A stretch of 64,000 nt of DNA from Agrilutibacter niabensis (lineage in GTDB: Bacteria; Pseudomonadota; Gammaproteobacteria; Xanthomonadales; Xanthomonadaceae): assembly GCF_042657165.1 (NCBI RefSeq), contig NZ_JBHSNJ010000012.1, positions 1,550,001 to 1,614,000 on the forward strand. Reading direction: 5' to 3'. The notes under the pieces were generated by a model. The model saw only the letters and a list, made by a program, of their open reading frames with translations, was not told the origin of the DNA and did no database searches. A program made the position numbers and the translations under genes. Position 1 is the first letter of the stretch; the number at the start of each line of letters is the position of its first letter. Below, one piece after another: positions 8,696 to 18,667 of the stretch.

Positions 8696-10141
8696 TTAAA
8701 GACCGAACGCGTACTTGCACCAGGCCATGATCGGGCTCCAGGCGAAACCCAGCGCCAGCAAGGCCAGCGCGTTGACGCCAAACACGATCCGCAGCGGCCG
8801 GTCGGCATTAGGAGCCGGGACCTCGCCCTGCGGTTCCTCGAAGTACATGGCCTTGACCACACGCAGGTAGTAGAAGGCGCCGATCACTGCGAACACGAGG
8901 CCCACGAGGGCCAGCCACCACAGGCCACCTTCGAATGCCGCGCGCAGCACGGCCAGCTTGGCCCAGAAGCCAAGGAACGGAGGTATGCCCGCCAGCGAAG
9001 CCATGACGCACAGGATCAGTCCCGCCAGCCATGGGCTGCGCGCATTCAGTCCGCGGTAGTCGTCGATGTTGTCGGCTTCGAAACCCCGACCGGCCAGCAC
9101 CACGATCGCACCGAAGGCCGCCGCCGACATCACCGCGTAGCTGATCGCGTAGAACAGCGCGGCCGCCATGCCCTGCGGACCGCCGCCGGCCAGGCCCAGG
9201 AACAGGAAGCCAACATGCGACACGGTCGAGTAAGCCAGCAGGCGCTTGAAGTTGCTCTGCACCAGCGCACTGAGGTTGCCGATCACCAGCGAGGCCACCG
9301 CCAACGCAGCCAACAGCAGGCGCCAACGGTCATCGAGCGGACCGGCACCGGTTTCCAGCAGGCGATAGGCCATGCCGAAATAGGCCAGCTTGGGCGCGGA
9401 GCCGATGAACAAGGTGATGGGGGTGGGTGCGCCGTGGTAGACGTCCGGCAGCCACATGTGGAACGGCGCCGCGCCAAACTTGAACGCGATGCCTGCCACG
9501 GCGAACACGACGCCGGTGATCAGCAGCGTCGATTGCGAGGTCGAGGCGGCCGCAGCACCGATGGTGGCGAGATCCAGCGAGCCGGTCGCGCCGTAGATCA
9601 GCGACAGGCCATAGAGGATCAGGCCCGAAGCCAGCGAACCGAGCACGAAATACTTGATCGCGGCTTCGGAGGCAATCGGGCTATCGCGATCCACGGCCAC
9701 CAACGCGTACGAGCACAGCGCGAGCATTTCCAGGCCGAGGTACACCATCACCAGGCTGCCCGCCGAGACCAGCAGCATCATGCCGGCGATCGCGAACAGC
9801 ATAAGCACCGCGATCTCGCCCTGGTACAGGTTGCGCTGGCGCAGGTAGGGCCAACCGTAGACCAGCGCGAAGGCGCTGACGCCGCAGATCGCCACCTTCA
9901 TCACGTCGGCCGCGGTATCGCGCACGAACATGCCACTGAGCACCGTGCCCTGCCCGCCCACGCCCGTAGCGATCATCGCGATCACCACCACCAGGGTCGC
10001 AATCGCGAGCACGTGGGTGACCACGCGCTGGCGCGCATCCAGGAACAGGTCGAGCATCAGCCAGGCGAACGCCGCGCCGACGAGCACGAGCTCGGGTAGC
10101 AATGGCATCAGGTCGGCTACGGTGGGCATGGTCATCTGCAT
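8696..10141 (-). CDS. nuoN: NADH-quinone oxidoreductase subunit N
   Basis: NuoN is one of three antiporter-like proton-pumping membrane subunits of complex I. The 481-residue product is almost entirely hydrophobic with about 14 predicted helices; the family block LLAYSTVSHVGFLFLGLA contains the conserved lysine region of this subunit family. The start used is the ATG at 10141; ATGs at 10135 and 10129 are equally possible. The TAA stop overlaps a small AT-rich inverted repeat. It is the last gene of the nuo operon. Confidence 0.96.
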   Translation of the reverse strand: MQMTMPTVADLMPLLPELVLVGAAFAWLMLDLFLDARQRVVTHVLAIATLVVVIAMIATGVGGQGTVLSGMFVRDTAADVMKVAICGVSAFALVYGWPYLRQRNLYQGEIAVLMLFAIAGMMLLVSAGSLVMVYLGLEMLALCSYALVAVDRDSPIASEAAIKYFVLGSLASGLILYGLSLIYGATGSLDLATIGAAAASTSQSTLLITGVVFAVAGIAFKFGAAPFHMWLPDVYHGAPTPITLFIGSAPKLAYFGMAYRLLETGAGPLDDRWRLLLAALAVASLVIGNLSALVQSNFKRLLAYSTVSHVGFLFLGLAGGGPQGMAAALFYAISYAVMSAAAFGAIVVLAGRGFEADNIDDYRGLNARSPWLAGLILCVMASLAGIPPFLGFWAKLAVLRAAFEGGLWWLALVGLVFAVIGAFYYLRVVKAMYFEEPQGEVPAPNADRPLRIVFGVNALALLALGFAWSPIMAWCKYAFGL

Positions 10142-10177
10142 GGCTGGATCTCTAGCGGCAGGAGCGCGGAGCGCTCC

Positions 10178-11689
10178 TTACAGCTTGGAAGTGGCAATCT
10201 GGGTGGCGAGGTTCGCGATCGAGGGTTCCATCAGGTCGGTCAGCGGCTTGGGCCAGATGCCCAGCACCAGCACACCGGCCGCGAACACGCCCAGGACGAT
10301 GGCTTCGCGGAAGTTGATGTCCTCCATCTCGGCCACGTGCGCGTTGCCGACTTCGCCCCAGATCACCCGCTTCACCAGCCACAACGTGTAGCCGGCGCCG
10401 ACGATCAGCGTGGTGGCCGCGGCGAACGCGATCAGCGGGTGCTTCTGGAAGCTGGCCAGGATCACCATGAATTCCCCGACGAAGCCCGATGTGCCCGGCA
10501 GGCCCGAGTTGGCCATCGCGAACAGCACGAAGAACGTGGCGAACCACGGCATCACGTTAACCACGCCGCCGTAGTCCTTGATCATGCGGCTGTGCATGCG
10601 GTCGTAGAGAACGCCGACGCAGGTGAACATCGCGCCGGAAATGAAGCCGTGGCTGATCATCTGCACCATCGCGCCCTGCAGGCCGAGGCGGGCGGCATCG
10701 TAATTGCCGTAGTCACGCACCAGCGCGAACGCGATGAAGGTGCCAAGGGTCACGAAGCCCATGTGCGAAACCGACGAGTACGCGATCAGCTTCTTCATGT
10801 CGTCCTGCACCAGCGCGACCAGGCCGACGTAGACCACCGCGATCAGGCTCAGCGCGATGACGAACATTGCCCACTCGGTGCCCGCGTCCGGCACGATCGG
10901 CAGCGTGAACCGGAGGAAGCCGTACCCACCGATCTTCAGCATGATCGCGGCCAGGATCACCGAACCGGCAGTCGGGGCCTCCACGTGCGCATCCGGCAAC
11001 CAGGTATGCACCGGGAACATCGGCACCTTGACCGCGAAGGCGGCGAGGAAGCCGAAGAAGATCCACTTCTGCTCCTCCGCCGACAGCTGCAGCGCATACA
11101 TGTCCGCGAGCTGCCAGCTGCCGCCCTTCAGGTACATGTAGATCAGCGCCGCCAGCATGAAGATCGAGCCGAGGAACGTGTAGAGGAAGAACTTGATCGC
11201 CGCGTAGACGCGACGCGGACCGCCCCATACGCCGATGATCAGGAACATCGGGATCAGCATGGCCTCGAAGAACACGTAGAACAGCATCGAGTCGAGCGCG
11301 GAGAACACGCCGACCATCAGGCCTTCGAGGATCAGGAACGAGGCGTAATACTGACTCACGCGCTTGTCGACCGAGCCCCATGCGGAGATCAGCACCAGCA
11401 GCGAAGTCAGCGTGGTCAGGCCGATCAGCGCGACCGAGATGCCATCGGTGCCGAGGCTGTAACGGATGTCGTACGCCGGGATCCACGCATGCTCTTCGCC
11501 GAACTGCATGCCCGGATTGGCATAGTCGAAGCCGGTGAAGAGCGGCACGCTGAGCAACAGCGTGGCGAAGGCGACGGCGATGCCGAGCCAGCGGGCGGCG
11601 TTGGCGCGCTCGTTGCCGAGTGCGAGGGTCGCGAAGCCGCCGAGGATGGGCAGCCAGATGAGGAGGCTAAGCAAGGGCCAGGAAGTCAC
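10178..11689 (-). CDS. nuoM: NADH-quinone oxidoreductase subunit M
   Basis: NuoM is a second antiporter-like proton-pumping subunit of complex I. The 503-residue product has the usual length, about 14 transmembrane helices and the block KKLIAYSSVSHMGFVTLG. Translation starts at GTG (11689-11687, MTSWPLLSLL) with an AAGGAC ribosome site. It follows nuoL after 21 nt and precedes nuoN after 36 nt. Confidence 0.96.
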   Translation of the reverse strand: MTSWPLLSLLIWLPILGGFATLALGNERANAARWLGIAVAFATLLLSVPLFTGFDYANPGMQFGEEHAWIPAYDIRYSLGTDGISVALIGLTTLTSLLVLISAWGSVDKRVSQYYASFLILEGLMVGVFSALDSMLFYVFFEAMLIPMFLIIGVWGGPRRVYAAIKFFLYTFLGSIFMLAALIYMYLKGGSWQLADMYALQLSAEEQKWIFFGFLAAFAVKVPMFPVHTWLPDAHVEAPTAGSVILAAIMLKIGGYGFLRFTLPIVPDAGTEWAMFVIALSLIAVVYVGLVALVQDDMKKLIAYSSVSHMGFVTLGTFIAFALVRDYGNYDAARLGLQGAMVQMISHGFISGAMFTCVGVLYDRMHSRMIKDYGGVVNVMPWFATFFVLFAMANSGLPGTSGFVGEFMVILASFQKHPLIAFAAATTLIVGAGYTLWLVKRVIWGEVGNAHVAEMEDINFREAIVLGVFAAGVLVLGIWPKPLTDLMEPSIANLATQIATSKL

Positions 11690-11710
11690 GTTGCGAGGTC
11701 CTTGTCGTAA

Positions 11711-13813
11711 TCAGCGCCAGTAACGGATGAGCACGGCCAACGATGCGATCAGGCCGAGGATCATCGCGAAGGCGTAGTGGTAGAGGTAACCGGATTGGCC
11801 GCGGCGCACGATGCGCGCGGTGAAGTCGGTGACGCGGGCGCTGGCATTCACCAGGCCGTCGATCACGTTCGTGTCGAACCAGCGCGAGAGCTTGCCGACC
11901 ATGACGCCACCACCGGCAAAGCCGTCGATCCACAGCGCGTCCATGCCGTACTTCTCCTCGAGCACGCGCACCGGCAGCGAAAGGACCTTGCGCAGCTTGC
12001 CCGGCAGTTCCGGACGGATCAGGTACAGGAAGGTTGCGAGCGCGAAGCCGGCAAACGCCAGCCAGAATGCCGGTGCCTTGAATCCATGCAACGCGAAAGC
12101 AACCGGGCCATGGAACTCTTCGGCCAGCTTGCCGACGGTGTCCTGCGCGGCCGGCAGGTCGATGGCCCCCAGGAAGAACGGCAACTGCTTGGCGTGGCCC
12201 AGCATGTCGGTGCCGAACAGCATCGGACCGACCGTGAAGAACCCGATCAGGATCGACGGGATCGCCAGCAGAATCAGCGGCAATGTCACCACCCATGGCG
12301 ACTCGTGCGGCGTGTGCGCATGATCGCCATGGCCATGGTCGCCGTGCGCTTCGTGTTCATGCGCGAGCGCCGCTTCGTGTTCCGTCGAATCCGCTTCCGG
12401 CGCTACGTAGTGGTCCGGCACCGGGTCGTGGAAGTGCTCCTTCCCGTGGAAGGTCATGTACAGGAGGCGGAAGCTGTAGAACGAGGTCACGAAGGCGCCC
12501 AGCAGCACCGCCCAGTAACCGTAGGTCGCCACCCAGTTGTGCGCCTCGTGCGCGTGGTGGGCCGCGGCCTCGATGATGGTGTCCTTCGAGTAGAAACCGC
12601 TGAAGAACGGGGTACCGACAAGCGCGAGCGTGCCGATCACCATGGTGATGTAGGTGATAGGCATGTACTTCCGCAGGCCACCCATGCGGCGCATGTCCTG
12701 CTCGTGGTGCATCCCGATGATCACCGAGCCCGCGCCGAGGAACAGCAGCGCCTTGAAGAAGGCGTGGGTCATCAGGTGATACACGGCCCCCGAGTACGCG
12801 GACACGCCCAGCGCCACGGTCATGTAGCCCAGCTGCGACAGGGTCGAGTACGCGACCACCCGCTTGATGTCGTTCTGGACGATACCGATCAGGCCAGTCC
12901 AGAACGCAGTGGTTGCGCCGATGAACAGCACGAAGTTCAAAGCGGTCTCGCTCAGCTGGAACAGCGGCGACATGCGCGCGACCATGAAGATGCCCGCGGT
13001 CACCATCGTCGCGGCGTGGATCAGCGCCGAGATCGGGGTCGGGCCTTCCATCGAGTCCGGCAGCCACACGTGGAGCGGAACCTGAGCGGACTTGCCCATG
13101 GCGCCGATGAACAGGCAGATGCAGATCACCGTGGCAACCGACCACTCGTGGCCGTTGATGATCGAGATACCGGTGTTGGCGATCGTCGGGGCGTTGGCAA
13201 ACACGGTCGCGTAGTCAAGCGAGCCGAACATCAACAGCACCGCGGCGATGCCCAGCAGGAAGCCGAAGTCACCCACGCGGTTGACCAGGAATGCCTTCAG
13301 GTTGGCGAACACCGCCGTCGGGCGCTTGAACCAGAAACCGATCAGCAGGTACGAGACCAGGCCCACCGCTTCCCAACCGAAGAACAGCTGCAGGAAGTTG
13401 TTGCTCATGACGAGCATCAACATCGAGAACGTGAAGAGCGAGATGTAGCTGAAGAAACGCTGGTAACCCGGATCCTCTTCCATGTAGCCGATGGTGTAGA
13501 CATGCACCAGCAGCGACACGAAGGTGACGACGACCATCATCATCGCGGTCAGCTTGTCGATCATGAAACCGACATGCGCGTCGATCCCGCCGACCTGGAA
13601 CCAGGTGTAGACATTCTCGTTGAATGGCGCGGCGCCCTGCGAGACCAGCTGCCACAGGACGTACATCGACAGCGCGCAGCTGACCGCGACGCCACCGATG
13701 GTGACGCTATGCGCGCCAACGCGGCCGATGCGGCGACCGAACAGACCGGCGAGTATCGCGCCCAGCAAGGGCGCGAGCACGATGATCAGCAGATGGAGTT
13801 TGGAGATTGCCAT
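11711..13813 (-). CDS. nuoL: NADH-quinone oxidoreductase subunit L
   Basis: NuoL is the distal proton-pumping subunit of complex I with a long lateral helix. The 700-residue protein is longer than E. coli NuoL (about 613). Much of the excess is in a loop of about 60 residues before the C-terminal helices, encoded near 12300-12450, that is rich in His, Glu and Asp (for example HGDHGHGDHAH). The family block VVAYSTLSQLGYMTVALG is present. The ATG at 13813 (MAISKLHLL) is preferred over an 11-codon upstream extension. Confidence 0.96.
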   Translation of the reverse strand: MAISKLHLLIIVLAPLLGAILAGLFGRRIGRVGAHSVTIGGVAVSCALSMYVLWQLVSQGAAPFNENVYTWFQVGGIDAHVGFMIDKLTAMMMVVVTFVSLLVHVYTIGYMEEDPGYQRFFSYISLFTFSMLMLVMSNNFLQLFFGWEAVGLVSYLLIGFWFKRPTAVFANLKAFLVNRVGDFGFLLGIAAVLLMFGSLDYATVFANAPTIANTGISIINGHEWSVATVICICLFIGAMGKSAQVPLHVWLPDSMEGPTPISALIHAATMVTAGIFMVARMSPLFQLSETALNFVLFIGATTAFWTGLIGIVQNDIKRVVAYSTLSQLGYMTVALGVSAYSGAVYHLMTHAFFKALLFLGAGSVIIGMHHEQDMRRMGGLRKYMPITYITMVIGTLALVGTPFFSGFYSKDTIIEAAAHHAHEAHNWVATYGYWAVLLGAFVTSFYSFRLLYMTFHGKEHFHDPVPDHYVAPEADSTEHEAALAHEHEAHGDHGHGDHAHTPHESPWVVTLPLILLAIPSILIGFFTVGPMLFGTDMLGHAKQLPFFLGAIDLPAAQDTVGKLAEEFHGPVAFALHGFKAPAFWLAFAGFALATFLYLIRPELPGKLRKVLSLPVRVLEEKYGMDALWIDGFAGGGVMVGKLSRWFDTNVIDGLVNASARVTDFTARIVRRGQSGYLYHYAFAMILGLIASLAVLIRYWR

Positions 13814-13891
13814 CAGTTTTCCAATGCTTGCTTGCCTGACCACCAACGCGCCGGGAGGGCGCGCATTTCCTGTCAGCGACTACTGCGAGAC

Positions 13892-14215
13892 TCAGCCCTT
13901 CAACGTATCGATCTGGCCAACGTTGATCGTGCGACGGTTGCGGAACAGCGTGACCAGGATCGCAAGACCGATCGCGGCTTCCGCCGCGGCCACGGTCAGG
14001 ATGAAGAAAACGAACACCTGGCCTGCGGGGTCGCCGAAGTGGCGGGAGAACGCAACGAAGTTGATGTTGACCGCGAGCAGCATGAGCTCGATCGACATCA
14101 GCAGGATGATCACGTTCTTGCGATTGAGCACGATGCCCGCGACGCTGATGCAGAACAGTGCGGCGCCGAGCGCGAGATAGTGGCCGAGGGCCACGCCTTC
14201 TCCGAGCAGACTCAT
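13892..14215 (-). CDS. nuoK: NADH-quinone oxidoreductase subunit K
   Basis: NuoK is a small three-helix membrane subunit of complex I in the proton path. The 107-residue product matches the family length; the conserved glutamates lie in MSIELMLLAVNINF and in the AAAEAAIGLAIL helix. Its ATG overlaps the nuoJ TGA (ATGA at 14215-14212), so translation is probably coupled. Confidence 0.96.
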   Translation of the reverse strand: MSLLGEGVALGHYLALGAALFCISVAGIVLNRKNVIILLMSIELMLLAVNINFVAFSRHFGDPAGQVFVFFILTVAAAEAAIGLAILVTLFRNRRTINVGQIDTLKG

Positions 14216-14847
14216 GGCTTGGCCTCCTCGATAGGCGCTTCGGGTTGCGGCGGCTCCTGCTTGACCGCGTCCATCTTCACCATGCGGATACGGTCGGCGG
14301 CGCGAACGCGGGCCTGCTCCGACGGATTCTGGTGGCGGGCACCCGGTCGACGGCGCAGGGTCAGCATCACCGCGGCGATCACGGCGACGGTCAGGATTAC
14401 CGCAGCCACTTCGAACGGCAGCATGAAATCGGTGAACAGCGCGCGCGCCAGCCAGGTGGTGTTGGGGATGTCGGCGACGTTGTCAGCGAAGGGCGTGGCA
14501 CTGGCGGCCTTGACTCCGATCAACGTGACCATCTCGGCCAGCATGACCACCGCCACGACCAGGCCGACCGGCAGGTAGCGGACGAAGCCCTCGCGCAACG
14601 GCACTACGTCGATGTCCAGCATCATCACCACGAACAGGAACAGCACCATCACCGCACCGACATAGACGAGAACCAGCGCGATGCCGAGGAATTCGGCGCC
14701 GGAGATGATCCAGGTGCAGGCGACGGAGAAGAAGGCCAGCACCAGGCACAGCGCCGCGTGCACCGGGTTGCGGACGCTGATGACGCCGAGGGCCGCGACG
14801 GTGGCCATGGCGGCGAAGGCGAGGAAGGCAATCTGCACGAAATCCAT
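14212..14847 (-). CDS. nuoJ: NADH-quinone oxidoreductase subunit J
   Basis: NuoJ is a five-helix membrane subunit of complex I. The 211-residue product starts MDFVQIAFLAF and includes the pi-bulge helix region VLVYVGAVMVLFLFVVMML. It ends in a hydrophilic tail of about 45 residues. The ATG at 14847 lies 7 nt after the nuoI stop; upstream in-frame codons overlap nuoI and are not used. Confidence 0.95.
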   Translation of the reverse strand: MDFVQIAFLAFAAMATVAALGVISVRNPVHAALCLVLAFFSVACTWIISGAEFLGIALVLVYVGAVMVLFLFVVMMLDIDVVPLREGFVRYLPVGLVVAVVMLAEMVTLIGVKAASATPFADNVADIPNTTWLARALFTDFMLPFEVAAVILTVAVIAAVMLTLRRRPGARHQNPSEQARVRAADRIRMVKMDAVKQEPPQPEAPIEEAKP

Positions 14848-14854
14848 GGCGGCC

Positions 14855-15343
14855 TCAGCGGAAAGCGGCGTCGGTGGCGCGGCGCTCGGCGATTTCGGCC
14901 TCGAGCCGGTCGCCAATCGCCAGCAGCTGCGGCTTGGTCACGATGTTCTGGCCGCGCTTCTCGAAGTGGTATTCGTGGATGTGCGTCTCCACGATCGAAT
15001 CGACCGGGCAGGACTCCTCGCAGAAGCCGCAGAAGATGCACTTGAACAGGTCTATGTCGTAGCGCGTAGTGCGGCGGGTGCCGTCGGCGCGCTTTTCCGA
15101 ATCGATCGTGATCGCCAGCGCCGGGCACACCGCCTCGCACAGCTTGCAGGCGATGCAGCGCTCTTCCCCGTTGGGATAGCGACGCAGCGCATGGATGCCG
15201 CGGAAGCGCGGCGACTGCGGCGTCTTCTCCATCGGATACATCAGCGTGTACTTCGGCTTGAACAGGTACTTGAGCGTCAGCCCAAGCCCCTGCATCAGCT
15301 CGATGAGCAGCAGGCTCTTGAAATAGGAAACGATGCGGTTCAT
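14855..15343 (-). CDS. nuoI: NADH-quinone oxidoreductase subunit I
   Basis: NuoI is the ferredoxin-like subunit that carries clusters N6a and N6b. The 162-residue protein has two complete CxxCxxCxxxCP motifs: Cys63/66/69/73 and Cys102/105/108/112. Length and motif spacing match the alphaproteobacterial/mitochondrial TYKY type. The gene lies between nuoH and nuoJ. Confidence 0.97.
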   Translation of the reverse strand: MNRIVSYFKSLLLIELMQGLGLTLKYLFKPKYTLMYPMEKTPQSPRFRGIHALRRYPNGEERCIACKLCEAVCPALAITIDSEKRADGTRRTTRYDIDLFKCIFCGFCEESCPVDSIVETHIHEYHFEKRGQNIVTKPQLLAIGDRLEAEIAERRATDAAFR

Positions 15344-15365
15344 GTGGGTCTCAGCGCTTCCCGTG

Positions 15366-16424
15366 TCATTCGAACGGCAGGAACACTTTGTAGTAGGCCA
15401 GCAACGCGGTGACGCAGATCCAGGCGATCGTCAGCGGAATGAACACTTTCCAGCCCAGGCGCATGATCTGGTCGTAGCGGTAGCGCGGGAACGAAGCACG
15501 GAACCAGATGAAGCAACTGGCGAAGAAGAACACCTTGGCCAGCAGCCACCACCAGCCATCCACCGACAGCAACGGGATGCCCAGGCCGTGGAGCGGGCTC
15601 AGCCAGCCGCCTACGAAGAAGAGCGAGACCAGGAAGCTGATCAGGATCATGTTCGCGTATTCGGCCAGGAAGAACAGCGCGAACGCCGAACCCGAGTACT
15701 CGACCATGTGGCCGGCGACAATCTCCGATTCGCCTTCGACCACGTCGAACGGCGCGCGGTTGGTTTCGGCCACGCCGGAGATGAAATACACCACGAACAG
15801 CGGCAGCAGCGGCCACATGAACCACTCGAACGCACCAGCATTGCCGGCCTGCGCCATCACGATGTCGGTGAGGTTGAGGCTGCCCGCGGCGATCAGCACG
15901 CCGACCATGGCAAAGCCCATCGCGATCTCGTAGCTCACCATCTGCGCCGCGGCGCGCATGGCGCCCAGGAACGCGTACTTCGAGTTCGAAGCCCAACCGG
16001 CGAGAATGATGCCGTACACGCCCATCGAGGTCATGGCCAGCAGGTACAACAGGCCGGCATTGGCATTCGACAACACGATCTTTGAATCGAACGGGACCAC
16101 CGCCCACGCGGCGAAGGCCGGGGCCAACGCCAGCAGCGGCGCGAACTTGAACAGGAACGGCTGCGCGCGCGTGGGCTGGATGACTTCCTTGAACAGCAGC
16201 TTGAACACATCGGCAAAGGCCTGCAGCACGCCACGACCGACATACATCGGCCCCCTGCGTACGTGCATCCAGCCGATCAGCTTGCGTTCCCACACCACGT
16301 AGAAGGCCACGGTGATGATCACCGGCATGGCGATCAGCAGGATCTTCAGCACGATCCAGGCGACGTTGCCGCCGGCACCCAGGCCGAGCATCCAGTCGCG
16401 GAAGGTATCGACCATTTCCATCAT
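15366..16424 (-). CDS. nuoH: NADH-quinone oxidoreductase subunit H
   Basis: NuoH forms part of the quinone-binding chamber at the membrane-arm junction. The 352-residue hydrophobic protein has the conserved ERKLIGWMHVRRGP segment and ETNRAPFDVVEGESE loop. The ATG at 16424 overlaps the nuoG TGA (ATGA), indicating coupled translation; further in-frame Met codons follow at positions 2 and 4. Confidence 0.97.
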   Translation of the reverse strand: MMEMVDTFRDWMLGLGAGGNVAWIVLKILLIAMPVIITVAFYVVWERKLIGWMHVRRGPMYVGRGVLQAFADVFKLLFKEVIQPTRAQPFLFKFAPLLALAPAFAAWAVVPFDSKIVLSNANAGLLYLLAMTSMGVYGIILAGWASNSKYAFLGAMRAAAQMVSYEIAMGFAMVGVLIAAGSLNLTDIVMAQAGNAGAFEWFMWPLLPLFVVYFISGVAETNRAPFDVVEGESEIVAGHMVEYSGSAFALFFLAEYANMILISFLVSLFFVGGWLSPLHGLGIPLLSVDGWWWLLAKVFFFASCFIWFRASFPRYRYDQIMRLGWKVFIPLTIAWICVTALLAYYKVFLPFE

Positions 16425-18667
16425 GCCCTCCCCGCCTGCGCGCGACCGGCGCCCAGCGGCGCGGTGGCGCCGTGACCGCTTTCGATCCAGATGGTGCCAC
16501 GCGCGACCTGATCGCTAATCGCGACTGGAAGCGTTGCGGTACCGGCGGAAGCGGTGAATTTGCCGATCACGCCTTCGCGGAAGCCCAGCGATTCGGCATC
16601 AGCCGGATGCATGACCGCATGCGGTTCGACGTTGAGCGGATGCGACTGCAGGCTGGCTGCACGGCGGACCACGGCATCGCTGCGATAGATCGCGGTGCTG
16701 ACCGCGAGTTCGAGGCCTTCGCCGGTAATGGCGGGTACTGCCCCGGCAACCGGGCGCACGTCCTGGCGATGGATGCCTGCGCGCAGGCCGTCCAGATCGG
16801 TGAAATCAAAGCCTTCGGCGGCGAGTTCACCAGCCAACGCACGCAATACACGCCAGCCGGCGCGCGCGTCGCCCGGCAGCTTGCCACCGGCGACGGTGCC
16901 CTGGTCCAGGCCTTCCAGGTTGGTCAGGGTGGCATCCACTTCCGGCAACGCGCCGATCGGCAGGATCACGTCGGCTACGGCACGCGTGGAGCGGCAGGCG
17001 AAGTGGCTGAAGGCAACGACTTGCGCCGAACCCAGCGCCTTGTTGGCGGCAGCGGTGTCGGCAAAATCCAGGCCCGGCTCGACGCCGTAGATGATGTAGG
17101 CCGAACGCGGCTCCGAGAGCATAGCCTGCGCATCGCGCGAACGCGGCAGCACGCCGTGCCTGGACAGGCCCACCGCATTGGCGCCCTGCGGGATGCGGCA
17201 CAACCGGGCGTTGGTCGAAGCGATGAAGTCCGCGGCAGCCTTGCGGATGGCGGAAGCATGCAGGCTGTTCTCTGCGATGCCGCCAACGATGACCACGGCG
17301 CGCGTCGCGTCCTTCAGCGCGTCGCGCAGGCCGGCGTCGGCCAGCGTCGCGGCGATCTGCGAGGGTGCGACGATGTGCTTGCCCGCGATCTTGAAGGTGA
17401 AGTCGAAATCAACCGGATTGACGACATGCACCTTCGCGCCGCGCGTCCACGCCTTGCGCACACGGGCGTGCAGGAGTGGGACTTCATGGCGCAGGTTGCT
17501 GCCAACGATGACGATCACGTCGGCATTGCTGATGTCGGCGACCGGCATCGCGAAGGTCTCGGCAACCGCCGCATCGGACAGGTCGCGCTGCGAGATACGG
17601 TGGTCGATGTTGCCGCTGCCCAGCGCTCCGGCCAGGCGCGCAAGCAGCGCGCCCTCCTCGTTCGAGGTCGCCGGATGCACGAGCACGCCGAGATTGTCGG
17701 CGGCATTGTCGCGCAGGATCTGCGCGGCCCTGGCCAGCGCTTCGTCCCACGAGGCTTCGCGCCAACCCTCATTAACAGCCGCGTTGCCATCCTTGATCAG
17801 GGGCTTGGTCGCGCGGTCAGCGGCGTACAGGCCCTGGTGCGAATAACGGTCGCGGTCCGACAGCCAGCATTCGTTGACCGCTTCGTTGTCGCGCGGCACG
17901 GTGCGCAGGACTTCGCCGCGGCGCACGTGCAGGAACAGGTTGCTGCCCAGCGCATCGTGGTAGCCCAGCGATTCGCGCGCGGTGAGCTCCCACGGACGCG
18001 CCTTGAACTGGAACACCTTGTTGGTCAGTGCGCCGACCGGGCAGACATCGATGACGTTGCCGGACAGTTCGGTAGTCAGCGGCTTGCCGTCGTAGGTACC
18101 GATCTGCAGGTTCTCGCCGCGGTACATGCCGCCCAGCTCGTAGGTGCCGGCGATGTCCGCGGTGAAGCGCACGCAACGCGTGCACTGGATGCAACGGGTC
18201 ATCTCCGTGGCGACCAACGGACCGATGTCCTCGTCCGGCACCACGCGCTTGCGTTCGGAGAAACGGCTCACCGAGCGGCCGTAACCCATCGACAGGTCCT
18301 GCAGCTCGCATTCGCCGCCCTGGTCGCAGATCGGGCAGTCGAGCGGATGGTTGACCAGCAGGAACTCCATCACGTTGCGCTGCGACTTCAGCGCCTTCTC
18401 GCTGCGTGTGGTGACCTTCATGCCTTCCATCACCGGCGTGGCGCAGGCCGGCGCCGGCTTGGGCATCTTCTCGACTTCGACCAGGCACATGCGGCAGTTG
18501 GCCGCGATGGCCAGCTTGTCGTGGTAGCAGAAACGCGGAATCGCGATTCCGGCCTTGTCGGCAGCCTGGATGATCATCGAGCCCTTGGGCGCGGTCATCG
18601 GCACGCCGTCGATCTCGATCGAGACGTGATCCGGCGGAACGTTGGGGTTGACGGGCTGTGCGCTCAT
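16421..18667 (-). CDS. nuoG: NADH-quinone oxidoreductase subunit G
   Basis: NuoG carries the N1b, N4 and N5 iron-sulfur clusters in the peripheral arm. The 748-residue protein has the N-terminal ferredoxin domain (about 1-100), CPICDQGGECELQD and RCIQCTRCVRF cluster motifs, and a molybdopterin-oxidoreductase-like domain that lacks catalytic function in this family. The length is close to the mitochondrial 75-kDa type rather than the 900-residue E. coli form. Its ATG overlaps the nuoF stop (ATGA). Confidence 0.97.
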   Translation of the reverse strand: MSAQPVNPNVPPDHVSIEIDGVPMTAPKGSMIIQAADKAGIAIPRFCYHDKLAIAANCRMCLVEVEKMPKPAPACATPVMEGMKVTTRSEKALKSQRNVMEFLLVNHPLDCPICDQGGECELQDLSMGYGRSVSRFSERKRVVPDEDIGPLVATEMTRCIQCTRCVRFTADIAGTYELGGMYRGENLQIGTYDGKPLTTELSGNVIDVCPVGALTNKVFQFKARPWELTARESLGYHDALGSNLFLHVRRGEVLRTVPRDNEAVNECWLSDRDRYSHQGLYAADRATKPLIKDGNAAVNEGWREASWDEALARAAQILRDNAADNLGVLVHPATSNEEGALLARLAGALGSGNIDHRISQRDLSDAAVAETFAMPVADISNADVIVIVGSNLRHEVPLLHARVRKAWTRGAKVHVVNPVDFDFTFKIAGKHIVAPSQIAATLADAGLRDALKDATRAVVIVGGIAENSLHASAIRKAAADFIASTNARLCRIPQGANAVGLSRHGVLPRSRDAQAMLSEPRSAYIIYGVEPGLDFADTAAANKALGSAQVVAFSHFACRSTRAVADVILPIGALPEVDATLTNLEGLDQGTVAGGKLPGDARAGWRVLRALAGELAAEGFDFTDLDGLRAGIHRQDVRPVAGAVPAITGEGLELAVSTAIYRSDAVVRRAASLQSHPLNVEPHAVMHPADAESLGFREGVIGKFTASAGTATLPVAISDQVARGTIWIESGHGATAPLGAGRAQAGRA

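Noticed and set aside
11777..14578. 933-codon open frame on the plus strand
   Set aside because: It runs opposite to nuoL, nuoK and nuoJ, is extremely rich in Arg, His, Asp and Glu, and lacks any start context. It is a shadow of the nuo genes.
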